A DNA stretch of 64,000 bases from JANOYY01 sp043720395 (GTDB lineage: Bacteria > Actinomycetota > Acidimicrobiia > Acidimicrobiales > JANYDT01), in assembly GCA_043720395.1 (NCBI GenBank), contig JAYSSR010000009.1:79443-143442 (forward strand). Reading direction: 5' to 3'. The translations under genes and the position numbers were made by a program. Below are positions 17,572-24,791 of this stretch, piece by piece; position 1 is the stretch's first letter, and each line of letters opens with the position of its first letter. The notes below the pieces were generated by a model. That model made no database searches. It was not told the origin of the DNA and saw only the letters and a list, made by a program, of their open reading frames with translations.

Positions 17572-17593
17572 CAATCGGAGCGGACTCCGATTG
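17572..17593. promoter_or_regulatory. Perfect 22-bp palindrome, candidate TetR operator
   Basis: CAATCGGAG-CGGA-CTCCGATTG is a 9-bp perfect inverted repeat with a 4-bp centre, 25 bp upstream of the homospermidine synthase GTG. It lies between that gene and the divergent TetR-family gene, the expected position for a repressor site. Assignment to this regulator is inference. Confidence 0.6.
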
Positions 17594-17939
17594 GACCAGC
17601 GGACAGGGACGCGCATTCCGGCGAGCCGGGCAACGATCCGTCAAGGACGACGGCGACGAAGACGGTAGCAAACCCACGACCCGTTCGTTTGCAGGATGGA
17701 AGCAAAGCAGTCTTGGCGGGGCTCCGCGCATCTCTGCAGAAGTCCGCATGCGGTCACTGCTCGCGTACGATCGGCGACCTCGGAGGGCGAAACCGCGCCA
17801 AGCCCGTCACGCCCGAGAAATCATTCAGGTTCGCCGGTGGCATGCCGATGCAACTCCCGACACCGATGACGGCCCCGCCACCGCTGAACCCACGTCCCGG
17901 TCTTCTCAGTCCCGAATCCCTTCACCGCCAGGGGGAACC

Positions 17940-18593
17940 TTGCTCACCGACAATCTCACACAGCCGACGACGGGCGAAACGGGGGCACCGCTGCGACGCG
18001 GCGAGCGCCGCAAGCAGCACACCAAACGCCGATTGCTCGACGCCGCTGCCGACACCTACGCCGACGGGTCCGTCGAGACGGCCACGATCAGTGCGATAAC
18101 CGAACGTGCCGATGTCGGACTCGGTACCTTTTACCTCCACTTCGAGGACAAGGATTCGATCGCCAGCGCCGTTTCCGTCTTTGTCATGCGACGAATCCTG
18201 AACGAAGAGGCAGCGGCGATCGAGGCAGTGCGGAGCGTCGGGGGCGATCCCGATCCGCTCGCGCTGTTCGCACGTGTTCTCTGCACCCGAGCGGCCGAGA
18301 CGCCGGGCCTGATGAGCGCCCTGCTGCGCTGGGAGGGTCCCGGCCCGGCGAAGCCCAACGCCGAGGCTGAGCTCATCGGCTTCCGTGGCGCGCTCCTCCC
18401 GGAGTTGGCGAAACGATTCGAAGACGGGGCGTCTCGCAATCTCTACCGGACCGAAGACGTGAACCTCGCCGCAAGCGCACTCCTCGGCCTCTTCTCCACA
18501 ACGATTCCGGGCTGGGTCGCCGCACAGCGGACCGACTGGAACACGCTGGCATCCTTCCTCGAACGCACGGTGCTGTCGGTCTTCCGACGCTGA
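17940..18593 (+). CDS. TetR/AcrR-family transcriptional regulator
   Basis: About 217 residues from a TTG at 17940 preceded by GGGGGA; the start is uncertain because the frame is open further upstream, but that part lacks protein character. The N-terminal helix-turn-helix is typical of TetR: KRRLLDAAADTYADG followed by ITERADVGLGTFYLHFEDK. The C-terminal ligand-binding half is helical and variable. The gene is transcribed away from homospermidine synthase; the ~390 bp between them contains the 22-bp palindrome at 17572-17593 and no other gene I can support. By inference it senses a polyamine or related compound and controls the synthase and itself. Two strong stem-loops follow the gene. Confidence 0.85.
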   Translation: MLTDNLTQPTTGETGAPLRRGERRKQHTKRRLLDAAADTYADGSVETATISAITERADVGLGTFYLHFEDKDSIASAVSVFVMRRILNEEAAAIEAVRSVGGDPDPLALFARVLCTRAAETPGLMSALLRWEGPGPAKPNAEAELIGFRGALLPELAKRFEDGASRNLYRTEDVNLAASALLGLFSTTIPGWVAAQRTDWNTLASFLERTVLSVFRR

Positions 18594-18606
18594 AGTGTCG
18601 GTTCGT

Positions 18607-18684
18607 CCCGCGCTTGCACGCGCGGGTCGCAGAACAAGATCCCCCCAAAGAGCAACGCCCCGGACCTCGGTCCGGGGCGTTGCT
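18607..18684 (+). terminator. Two tandem stem-loops after the TetR gene
   Basis: The first is CCCGCGC-TTGCAC-GCGCGGG (18607-18626). The second is a perfect 15-bp stem, AGCAACGCCCCGGAC with loop CTCG and its complement (18651-18684). Neither has a long T run, as is common for GC-rich actinobacterial terminators. They would isolate the regulator from the toxin-antitoxin genes. Confidence 0.75.
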
Positions 18685-18735
18685 CGTTGCTCTCATGAGC
18701 CGTGCGGGTGCCGTTGGTCGATCACGCTGTCTCGA

Positions 18736-18758
18736 TTTGCTAGCACTATTTGCTAGCA
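18736..18758. promoter_or_regulatory. Tandem palindromic operator of the first toxin-antitoxin module
   Basis: TTTGCTAGCA occurs twice (18736-18745 and 18749-18758), 13 bp apart. Each copy contains the palindrome TGCTAGCA. The pair ends 9 bp before the antitoxin ATG, overlapping the expected promoter. Paired palindromes at this spacing fit cooperative binding by a ribbon-helix-helix antitoxin; that the antitoxin binds here is inference. Confidence 0.65.
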
Positions 18759-18767
18759 TCATCGGCT

Positions 18768-18977
18768 ATGGGAACAACCCGAAGCACCTTCACGCTCGAT
18801 GATGAACTCGCCGATCGCGCACGCGTGCTCGACATCAACATTTCGGCGGCCGCACGCGATGGCGTCGCCGCTGCGGTGCGCGCTGCGATGGTCAAGGCGG
18901 ACCGAACTGCCTACGAACGCGCTCCTGAGCGTCCTGATCCGTTCTGGAACGCGGTCGAAGCGTGGGGCAGCGAATGA
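18768..18977 (+). CDS. CcdA-like antitoxin of a type II toxin-antitoxin module
   Basis: A 69-residue protein from the ATG at 18768. The N-terminal part (TTRSTFTLDDELADRARVL) resembles a ribbon-helix-helix DNA-binding domain. The C-terminal tail (ERPDPFWNAVEAWGSE) resembles the toxin-binding tail of CcdA antitoxins. Its stop overlaps the toxin start by 4 bp (ATGA), the usual coupling in such modules. Two TGCTAGCA palindromes immediately upstream are probable autoregulatory sites. An upstream in-frame start at 18750 lies inside the second palindrome and is less likely. Confidence 0.8.
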   Translation: MGTTRSTFTLDDELADRARVLDINISAAARDGVAAAVRAAMVKADRTAYERAPERPDPFWNAVEAWGSE

Positions 18978-19282
18978 CAAGAGGCGAAATATGGCTGGCA
19001 GAGGTCGGACGCAAAACGCGGCCCGTGCTCGTGTTGACTCGCCCGGAGGTGATCGATGTTCGCGAACTGGTGACCGTTGCCGAGGTCACAACGCAGGCCC
19101 GGGGACTTGCGGCGGAGGTTGATTTCGATGCGGTCGGGGCTGGGCTCGACCGAGCCTCGGTGATCAACTGCGACGGTCTCCACACCGTGGCGCAGTCCTC
19201 CTTGACTCGGCGGGTCGGTGGAGTCGGGGAAACCACGATGCGAAATGTCTGCCGGGCGATCAGTTACGCGCTCGGTTGCTGA
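18974..19282 (+). CDS. MazF/PemK-family toxin (endoribonuclease)
   Basis: A 102-residue protein starting with the family hallmark MTRGEIWLAEVG followed by KTRPVLVLTR, the PemK/MazF SH3-like barrel with the RP motif. The later NCDGLHTV and LTRRVG segments also fit. MazF toxins cleave mRNA at short sequences and are neutralised by the upstream antitoxin. The combination of a CcdA-like antitoxin with a MazF-like toxin is a known hybrid type, CcdB and MazF sharing a fold. Translationally coupled with the antitoxin. Confidence 0.85.
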   Translation: MTRGEIWLAEVGRKTRPVLVLTRPEVIDVRELVTVAEVTTQARGLAAEVDFDAVGAGLDRASVINCDGLHTVAQSSLTRRVGGVGETTMRNVCRAISYALGC

Positions 19283-19342
19283 AGACAAGTCAGTCATTCG
19301 AACCCAACCAACACCTTCAGTCGACTTCAGCTGACTCGTCAT

Positions 19343-19360
19343 GCATACTGAACTGTATGC
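19343..19360. promoter_or_regulatory. Inverted repeat overlapping the start codon of the second antitoxin
   Basis: GCATAC-N6-GTATGC is a perfect 6-bp inverted repeat whose right arm contains the ATG of the antitoxin gene. A CATACT hexamer (19345-19350) just before the ATG could be a -10 element, so the mRNA may be leaderless and the operator may block both polymerase and translation start. Inference. Confidence 0.5.
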
Positions 19361-19593
19361 GTGAAACCACTTCAATTCGGGTGACACCTTCGACGCGGAC
19401 CGCCCTTCGAGCGCTGGCTGACTTCGACGGTGTCACCCTCGACGAGGAGCTGACGCGACTCACCCGAGCGGAACGCCAGCGTCGATTTGGCGCGGCCCTC
19501 GCAATTTCTGAGGCCGACGACGACGAGCGGCGCTGGCTCGACATGAGCGCGGCCACCGTTTCGGATGAGGGGTCCGATCATGCAAGCGGGTGA
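19357..19593 (+). CDS. Antitoxin of the second MazF-type module
   Basis: A 78-residue protein, MRETTSIRVTPSTRTALRAL at its start, fitting a ribbon-helix-helix DNA-binding domain, followed by an acidic, flexible C-terminus (SEADDDERRWLDMSA) of the kind that wraps the toxin. The ATG at 19357 is chosen because upstream in-frame sequence lacks protein character and an inverted repeat sits on this codon. The 3' end overlaps the toxin start by 14 bp. It differs from the first antitoxin, so the two modules are not a recent duplication. Confidence 0.78.
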   Translation: MRETTSIRVTPSTRTALRALADFDGVTLDEELTRLTRAERQRRFGAALAISEADDDERRWLDMSAATVSDEGSDHASG

Positions 19594-19915
19594 CGTCATC
19601 CAGGTCGATTTTGGGCTTCCGATCGGCAGCGAACCCGGTTTCAAGCGCCCAGCCGTCGTGGTCAGCGCGGACGTCGTTCTCACGCACCTGCCGAGGACGC
19701 TGCACGTCGTGCCGATCACGAGCAACGTTGCGCGCCGGTACCCGACCGACGTGAGGGTCGACGCAACTGGGCTCATTCGCGAAAGCGTCGCTCAGAGCCA
19801 CCTCTGCACGGTCATCAGCGCATCGCGCGTCGTGGAGAGCGAGCTAGGTCACGTTGGCGCAGTCGCTCTCGCGCAGATTCGATCGGTCATCGCGGACCTG
19901 ATGGACATCACCTGA
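19580..19915 (+). CDS. MazF/PemK-family toxin, second module
   Basis: A 111-residue MazF-type protein from the ATG at 19580, with GAGGGG seven bases upstream inside the antitoxin gene. Family features are the opening AGDVIQVDFG, the FKRPAVVVS block with the Arg-Pro pair, LHVVPITSN, and ESVAQSHLCTVI containing the conserved mid-protein segment. Function: a ribosome-independent mRNA endonuclease, held in check by the preceding antitoxin. A stem-loop terminator follows. It is clearly divergent from the first toxin 0.6 kb upstream. Confidence 0.85.
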   Translation: MQAGDVIQVDFGLPIGSEPGFKRPAVVVSADVVLTHLPRTLHVVPITSNVARRYPTDVRVDATGLIRESVAQSHLCTVISASRVVESELGHVGAVALAQIRSVIADLMDIT

Positions 19916-19936
19916 GCTGACCCTCCAAGACGAACG

Positions 19937-19969
19937 CGCCCGGCCACTCCGGAACGGAGCGACCGGGCG
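19937..19969. terminator. Bidirectional stem-loop terminator
   Basis: CGCCCGG (19937-19943) pairs with CCGGGCG (19963-19969); an inner CTCCG-GAA-CGGAG stem lengthens the hairpin. It lies between the plus-strand toxin gene and the 3' end of minus-strand tRNA-Ser, so it can terminate both. Confidence 0.7.
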
Positions 19970-19977
19970 GGTCGGCG

Positions 19978-20062
19978 CGGAGAGGGTGGGATTTGAACCC
20001 ACGGTACCTTGCAGTACGACGCATTTCGAGTGCGTTCGATTCGGCCGCTCTCGCACCTCTCC
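19978..20062 (-). tRNA. tRNA-Ser (anticodon CGA)
   Basis: A long-variable-arm tRNA on the minus strand: acceptor GGAGAGG/CCTCTCC, anticodon loop CTCGAAA (anticodon CGA, reads TCG), T loop TTCAAAT, discriminator G. CCA is not encoded. Downstream of tadA on the same strand. Confidence 0.93.
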
Positions 20063-20081
20063 AGATACAGCGGCGACAACT

Positions 20082-20561
20082 CTAGCGGTCGGAGCCCCGG
20101 CGCTTTGCGAAGAATTCGCTCAGGAGCGCAGCACCGGCTTCAGCTTCCAGACCTGGAACCACCTCGGTCTCGTGGTTGAGTCGGGCGTCGGCGCAGACGT
20201 TGTACAGCGAGCCGGTTGCCCCGGCCTTGGGGTCACCGGTGCCAAACACAAGCCGCCGCACTCGGGAGTTCACGATGGCACCGGCGCACATGGTGCACGG
20301 CTCAAGTGTGACCACCAGCGTCGCCTCATCGAGCCGCCAGCTGCCGACGTGTTTGGCCGCGTCTCGAAGCGCAAGGACTTCGGCGTGAGCCGTCGGATCG
20401 CCGGTGACCTCACGCTCGTTGTGGCGCTGCGCAATGACTTCACCGCGGAGCAATACGACGGCACCGACCGGCACGTCGCCGTGCACGGCAGCTGCGCGGG
20501 CTTCATCCAGAGCAACCGACATCGCGGCCCGCTCAACGTCGGTCGGGTCGGACAACACCAT
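20082..20561 (-). CDS. tadA: tRNA-specific adenosine deaminase TadA
   Basis: A 159-residue cytidine/deoxycytidylate deaminase-fold enzyme. The zinc-binding active site is visible as TAHAEVLALR (His, catalytic Glu) and PCTMCAGAIVNSR (two Cys). Family members deaminate adenosine 34 of tRNA-Arg(ACG) to inosine, allowing one tRNA to read CGU, CGC and CGA. The ATG at 20561 gives the standard length; its A is also the last base of the encoded CCA of the upstream tRNA-Ser(GGA), so the tRNA and coding sequence share one nucleotide. A second in-frame ATG at residue 14 is an alternative start if processing removes the first. Confidence 0.92.
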   Translation of the reverse strand: MVLSDPTDVERAAMSVALDEARAAAVHGDVPVGAVVLLRGEVIAQRHNEREVTGDPTAHAEVLALRDAAKHVGSWRLDEATLVVTLEPCTMCAGAIVNSRVRRLVFGTGDPKAGATGSLYNVCADARLNHETEVVPGLEAEAGAALLSEFFAKRRGSDR

Positions 20562-20648
20562 GGCGGAGGAGGTGGGATTCGAACCCACGGAAGGTTGCCC
20601 TTCACACGCTTTCCAAGCGTGCCGATTCGGCCGCTCTCGCACTCCTCC
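20561..20648 (-). tRNA. tRNA-Ser (anticodon GGA)
   Basis: Acceptor GGAGGAG/CTCCTCC, anticodon stem CACGC/GCGTG with loop TTGGAAA (anticodon GGA, reads TCC/TCT), long variable arm, T loop TTCGAAT, discriminator G and encoded CCA. The final A is the first base of the tadA ATG. Confidence 0.94.
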
Positions 20649-20770
20649 ACGGACTCGAGACCACCGTCGAATCCGGCTCGCGCCGACTCCAAGAGCAACC
20701 CCTGAATCTCGGTCGAGGAGGTTAGCCCACCAACGAGACGCGATAACCTCGACGGCGCAGCATCGTTCGG

Positions 20771-20902
20771 GCACCGTTGGGCGCGTCCGGTCGGGCCCTG
20801 CGCAAAGGGAACCTTCGAACCGAGTCAGGGTCGGAAGGCAGCAGCTCTCAGTTGGCCCTCCCTTGTGCCGCAGTACGTCTGGCCGGGCGCGCCGAGCGGT
20901 GC
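20771..20902 (+). ncRNA. ffs: Signal recognition particle RNA (4.5S type)
   Basis: The Ffh-binding domain is seen as GTCAGGGTCGGAAGGCAGCA followed by GC (20824-20845 region), nearly matching the 4.5S consensus GGAAGxAGCAGC. Distant flanks pair into a long hairpin: GCACCG with CGGTGC and GGCGCGTCCGG with CCGGGCGCGCC (one G-U). Its position between tRNA-Ser and dnaX is the usual actinobacterial arrangement. Ends are set by the outermost pairing and are approximate. A pyrimidine-rich tract follows. Confidence 0.85.
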
Positions 20903-20977
20903 CCCTTCTCTTTCTAGGGTCCGAGGACTCCCGACCGGGCTCCTTGCCGTCACGGCCCGCCGGTAGCATCGACCCCC

Positions 20978-22864
20978 GTGCACTACCAGTCCCTCTACCG
21001 CCGCTTTCGCCCGCAGCGGTTCGGTGATGTTCTGGGCCAGGAGCACGTCAGTGAAACGCTCCGCAATGCCGTAGCAACCGACAAGGTTGCGCACGCGTAC
21101 CTTTTCAGCGGTCCCCGAGGCTGCGGCAAGACCACGAGCGCCCGCATCCTCGCCAAGGCGCTGAACTGCATCAACCTGATCGACGGCGAACCCTGCAACG
21201 AGTGCGACTCCTGCATTCACGTCGTGTCCGGGGCGTCGATGGACGTGATCGAACTCGATGCGGCGTCGAACAACGGCGTCGACGCGATGCGTGAGCTCGT
21301 GTCACGCGCTGCGCTCGGAACGGCCGGTCGACGCAAGGTGTACATCGTCGATGAGGTCCACATGCTCTCCACGGCAGCGTCAAACGCGCTGTTGAAGACG
21401 CTGGAGGAGCCACCGGATCACGTGGTGTTCGTGCTCGCGACCACCGATCCGCAGAAGGTGCTGCCCACGGTCCGCAGCCGTACTCAGCAGTTCGAGTTCC
21501 GGCTGTTCCCGTTCGACACGCTCCTCGCCCTCGTGCGCAGCGTCGCCGTGGAAGCGGGTATTGAACTCGACGACGCCACGCTTGAGGCGGTCGCCCGCCG
21601 TGGCAACGGGTCCGCTCGTGACGCGCTCTCCGCGCTCGATCAGGTGGCGGCAGCGGGTGGTATCGAGGACGGTTTCGACGTGTCGGAGTTGCTCCAGGCG
21701 CTGGCCGTTCGTGACAGCGCAGCAGTGCTGCTCGGCGTCGACCGGGCGGCAGAACGCGGACGCGATACCCGCCAACTCGCGCGCGATGTCATCGACGTGG
21801 TGCGTACCGTATTCCTTGCTCACATGGGCCGTCCGAGCGCAGCAGATCCGGGTCTCGTCCGGGCCCTCTCGCCCGCCTCCGCGACCCGTGCACTGGAGAC
21901 GATCGGTGAGGCACTGATCGACATGCGCGACTCGCTCGATCCGCGGGTTGTGCTCGAGGTTGCGCTCATCCGGCTCTGCCGGGCCGATCTCGACGCGTCG
22001 GTTGCCGCGCTTCTCGAACGCATCGAACGGCTGGAGCGAGGCGGGTTCCCCACGGCTGCACCGGCAGGGGCCCCGGTGCCGGCGGCACCCGTTGCAGCGG
22101 CTCCGGTTCCGAGCGTTCCGGTGGCCGCCCCCCAGCCGGTTCCGCCCGTTCCGGACGAGGTTGTTCCTGCCCCGACGCCAGCGCCTCCCCAGTCAGCAAC
22201 GCCTGCGACACGTCTGCCCCCTCTTCGGGCACCGGAAAGCGAAACCCCCGCACCCGGACCTCGACGCGCAGGGGCAGCCGATGCGGCCCGTGCGCAGCTT
22301 GGCGTCGGAGGTGCGAAGGCTGCCAACGCGGCAAAGCTCGGTGCAGCACCGGGCAGTCAAGCGCGAGTTCCCACACCGGTCGCCCCTCCCGTGGCGCCCC
22401 TCGAAGCTTCGGATGGCGCAGCGCCTACGTTGCACGAACAAATTCTCGAACGCGTCAGTCGCCGGGCGCGGACCTACCTCGCGGCGGGGACGTTCGCCGG
22501 TTTCGACGGTGCCGATCTGAGCTTCGTCCTACCGAACGCCATGCACCTCGACCGGGCACGCGAGTTCGCGGATGAGCTGAGCCAGGGCGCAACCGCGCAG
22601 CTCGGGCGAACAGTTCAGGTCAGCCTTTCGGCCGGGGCGGACTATTCACCCGACGACGCCGAGTCGCCGGCGCCCGCCCCATCTCTTCCGGTCGCAGCGG
22701 CTGCACAGCTCGTGGCGCAACCCGAGCCTGCGACCCGGCACCAGCCCGAGGACGAGCACGACGTCGACCTCGACACGCTCGTCGATGCGCCCGCTGACGC
22801 TGACCGCAGTGTCCTCGACCAAATCGCGTCGGCGTTTCCCGGCGCACAAATCGTCGAGTCCTAG
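20978..22864 (+). CDS. dnaX: DNA polymerase III subunit gamma/tau
   Basis: A 628-residue AAA+ clamp-loader subunit starting at GTG with the invariant MHYQSLYRRFRPQRFGDVLG. Walker A is GPRGCGKTT near residue 47. The zinc module has CINLIDGEPCNECDSC. Walker B reads YIVDEVHML, and sensor 1/SRC-like RSRTQQFEF follows. After ~residue 350 comes a long Pro/Ala-rich linker, then a tau-like C-terminal domain (LHEQILERVSRRARTYLAAG). It loads the beta clamp at the replication fork. No slippery A-rich frameshift site for gamma is apparent in this GC-rich gene. It is followed by ybaB and recR. Confidence 0.95.
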   Translation: MHYQSLYRRFRPQRFGDVLGQEHVSETLRNAVATDKVAHAYLFSGPRGCGKTTSARILAKALNCINLIDGEPCNECDSCIHVVSGASMDVIELDAASNNGVDAMRELVSRAALGTAGRRKVYIVDEVHMLSTAASNALLKTLEEPPDHVVFVLATTDPQKVLPTVRSRTQQFEFRLFPFDTLLALVRSVAVEAGIELDDATLEAVARRGNGSARDALSALDQVAAAGGIEDGFDVSELLQALAVRDSAAVLLGVDRAAERGRDTRQLARDVIDVVRTVFLAHMGRPSAADPGLVRALSPASATRALETIGEALIDMRDSLDPRVVLEVALIRLCRADLDASVAALLERIERLERGGFPTAAPAGAPVPAAPVAAAPVPSVPVAAPQPVPPVPDEVVPAPTPAPPQSATPATRLPPLRAPESETPAPGPRRAGAADAARAQLGVGGAKAANAAKLGAAPGSQARVPTPVAPPVAPLEASDGAAPTLHEQILERVSRRARTYLAAGTFAGFDGADLSFVLPNAMHLDRAREFADELSQGATAQLGRTVQVSLSAGADYSPDDAESPAPAPSLPVAAAAQLVAQPEPATRHQPEDEHDVDLDTLVDAPADADRSVLDQIASAFPGAQIVES

Positions 22865-22895
22865 CGGTCTCGACCAACGAAGGAGCCCTAATCCC

Positions 22896-23216
22896 ATGAG
22901 CGATGCCCCCGACATGAACGACCTGCTGGCCCGGGCGATGCAGATGCAACAGGCGATGATGCAAGCGCAACAAGACGCCGCTGCACGCACGGTGGAAGGC
23001 GTGTCCGGTGGCGGAGTCGTGCGAGTCGAAGTATCCGGCACGATGGAGTTCTTGCACATCCACATCGATCCGCGCGTCATTGACCCGGCCGACCCGTCGA
23101 TGCTCGAAGACCTCGTGCTTGCCGCCATTCACGACGCAGCGGCCAAGGTTGCGCAGGGTCAGCAAGAAGCCATGGGCTCGCTTGGCGGCGGCATGCTCGG
23201 CGGGCTGCTCGGCTGA
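22896..23216 (+). CDS. YbaB/EbfC family nucleoid-associated protein
   Basis: A 106-residue protein from the ATG at 22896, with AAGGAG 11 bases upstream. It has the Met/Gln-rich N-terminal helix (MNDLLARAMQMQQAMMQAQQ), a central beta region (GGVVRVEVSGTMEF, IDPRVIDP) and the LEDLVLAAIHDAAAKV helix of the YbaB family, ending in Gly-rich sequence. YbaB dimers bind DNA with a tweezer-like shape. The gene lies between dnaX and recR, the conserved arrangement across bacteria. Confidence 0.92.
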   Translation: MSDAPDMNDLLARAMQMQQAMMQAQQDAAARTVEGVSGGGVVRVEVSGTMEFLHIHIDPRVIDPADPSMLEDLVLAAIHDAAAKVAQGQQEAMGSLGGGMLGGLLG

Positions 23217-23250
23217 CGCCGGGCGAACGGTCAACTCGCGGCGATTCGGC

Positions 23251-23892
23251 ATGGCAAACGTCTACAGCGGTCCCGTCCAGGAGCTCATCGACGAACTTGG
23301 ACGCCTCCCCGGCATCGGTCCGAAGTCGGCGCAACGAATCGCGTTCCATCTCCTGAAACGTCCGAAGGAAGACGCGCTACGACTCGCCCGAGCTGTGGCG
23401 CAGGCCAAGGAACGCGTGGTGTTCTGCCGACGCTGTTTCAATATCGCGGAGTTGCCGGCCAACGTCGATGAACGGCTCCCTGACGCGACGGAATGCGCCA
23501 TCTGCCTTGACCCGAGGCGCGACGTGCACCTGGTGTGCGTGGTCGAGGAGCCCCGCGACATCGTGTCGGTCGAGCGGACCAAGGAGTACAAAGGGCGCTA
23601 TCACGTGCTTCAGGGCGCGATCAATCACCTCGAAGGAATTGGACCCGATCAGCTGCGGATCAAGGACCTTCTCGTGCGCCTCGGCCAGGAGGACATCACA
23701 GAGGTGATCCTCTGCACCAACCCGAACCTGGACGGTGAGGCGACCGCCATGTATCTCGCACGACTGCTCAAGCCCTTGGGTGTTCACGTATCACGGATCG
23801 CCTCGGGTCTTCCCGTTGGCGGCGACCTGGAGTACGCGGACGAGCTGACGCTGGGCCGCGCGCTCGAAGGCCGCAGAACGATCGAGGGCTGA
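23251..23892 (+). CDS. recR: Recombination protein RecR
   Basis: A 213-residue protein with all RecR parts in order: helix-hairpin-helix (RLPGIGPKSAQRIAFHLL), a C4 zinc finger (CRRCFN and CAIC), and a Toprim domain (LVCVVEEPRDIVSVE; then the TNPNLDGEATAMYLARLL block). RecR works with RecO and RecF to load RecA on gapped DNA. The ATG at 23251 follows ybaB by 34 bp, so dnaX-ybaB-recR form an operon. Confidence 0.95.
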   Translation: MANVYSGPVQELIDELGRLPGIGPKSAQRIAFHLLKRPKEDALRLARAVAQAKERVVFCRRCFNIAELPANVDERLPDATECAICLDPRRDVHLVCVVEEPRDIVSVERTKEYKGRYHVLQGAINHLEGIGPDQLRIKDLLVRLGQEDITEVILCTNPNLDGEATAMYLARLLKPLGVHVSRIASGLPVGGDLEYADELTLGRALEGRRTIEG

Positions 23893-23893
23893 G

Positions 23894-24565
23894 TTGCGAC
23901 GTCTCCTCATGGCCGTTGCGGTCGGCTTCACGATGTTCGTGCCGGGCGCGTCTTCGGCCGACGCTGTGCGATGGCCCGTTCTTCCAAAGGGTCGTACCAG
24001 CGTCGTGGTAATCCTTGACCGCGATGTCCGTGCACGAATCACCGGTGTGTCCTGGAAGCCTGGCTGCCCCGTCGGGCTCGACGATCTGCGTCTGCTGATG
24101 GTGACGTACCGCGGCTTCGATGGGGGTGCCCGTGTTGGTCCGCTCATCGTGCACCGTGGCGTCGCCAAGGCCGTCTCTTCGGTCTTCGATGAGCTCTACC
24201 GGGCCAGGTTTCCGATCGCCAACATCGCCCTGGTCGACGACTTCGAAGCGGACGACGACCGTTCCACGTTCGCCGACAACACATCGGCGTTCAACTGCCG
24301 CCGGGTGGCGGGTGCGAAACACTGGTCCCAACACGCGTACGGCAAGGCGATCGACATCAACCCTCGCGAGAATCCGTACGTGCACGCGGATGGACACGTA
24401 CTTGACCTCGCGGCGCGTCCCTTCGTCGATCGCGTCGACGCTCGCCCGGGAATGATCACGCCCGACGGTCCGGTCGTCCGCGCGTTCGCCCGTGTCGGTT
24501 GGCTCTGGGGTGGCACGTGGCGCACCACGAAGGACTACCAGCACTTCTCCAGCAACGGTCGCTGA
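23894..24565 (+). CDS. Exported M15-family D-alanyl-D-alanine carboxypeptidase-like protein
   Basis: A 223-residue protein from a TTG one base after the recR stop; ATG at 23909 is an alternative. The N-terminus is a signal peptide (MRRLLMAVAVGFTMFVPG, cleavage near SSADA). The C-terminal half carries the M15C zinc-site pattern: HWSQHAYGKAIDINPREN (His and Asp ligands) and DYQHFSSNGR (final His). Such enzymes trim peptidoglycan stem peptides outside the membrane. It lies downstream of recR and may be co-transcribed. An ~80-nt palindromic repeat sits after the stop. Confidence 0.82.
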   Translation: MRRLLMAVAVGFTMFVPGASSADAVRWPVLPKGRTSVVVILDRDVRARITGVSWKPGCPVGLDDLRLLMVTYRGFDGGARVGPLIVHRGVAKAVSSVFDELYRARFPIANIALVDDFEADDDRSTFADNTSAFNCRRVAGAKHWSQHAYGKAIDINPRENPYVHADGHVLDLAARPFVDRVDARPGMITPDGPVVRAFARVGWLWGGTWRTTKDYQHFSSNGR

Positions 24566-24578
24566 CCCTTGAGCGAGC

Positions 24579-24662
24579 GACGTTTGTGGCCTCAGTTCGG
24601 TCAATGCGGCCTCAATTCGGGCCGATTTGGGGCCACACCGACCGATTTGGGGCCACAACGTC
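24579..24662. repeat. ~80-nt palindromic repeat, copy 1
   Basis: Outer arms GACGTT(T)GTGGCC and GGCCACAACGTC enclose further pairing, with internal CGGTC/GACCG and ATTCGG/CCGATT. The 26-nt left and right arms agree at about 20 positions. The same architecture and words recur at 50381-50457. The left half also reads as two imperfect direct units beginning GGCCTCA-TTCGG. It may fold as a long hairpin and serve as a terminator for the recR-M15 transcript, or be a REP/MITE-like mobile repeat. Confidence 0.7.
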
Positions 24663-24680
24663 AAAAGACCAAGGCGACAA

Positions 24681-24701
24681 CATGAGCGGAATAGACTCAA
24701 C
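24681..24701. promoter_or_regulatory. HAIR-like HspR operator upstream of dnaK
   Basis: CATGAGC-N7-ACTCAAC matches the known actinobacterial HAIR consensus CTTGAGT-N7-ACTCAAG at 11 of 14 positions with the correct 7-bp spacing, about 90 bp before the dnaK start. The repressor gene hspR lies in the same operon. Binding is inference. Confidence 0.6.
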
Positions 24702-24791
24702 TTCTCTGCGTTGGAGTGGTCAAGCAGCTTGGCAATCTCCGCCTGAGCTGCAATGCTTGACCCCGCACACCGTTCTACAAGGAGCACTTCC

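Noticed and set aside
16993..18099. Plus-strand frame of 368 codons across homospermidine synthase and the TetR upstream region
   Set aside because: It is antisense to a gene with clear motifs, and its end overlaps the TetR gene out of frame. No ribosome-binding site and no recognisable domain.
20562..20969. Extension of tadA by 136 codons upstream
   Set aside because: It would run through tRNA-Ser(GGA) and across the SRP RNA region; the known TadA N-terminus begins near 20561.
24695..24717. Inverted repeat ACTCAAC-N8-GTTGGAGT upstream of dnaK read as the HspR site
   Set aside because: The orientation of the half-sites is opposite to HAIR. The overlapping CATGAGC-N7-ACTCAAC has the right orientation and spacing and is preferred.
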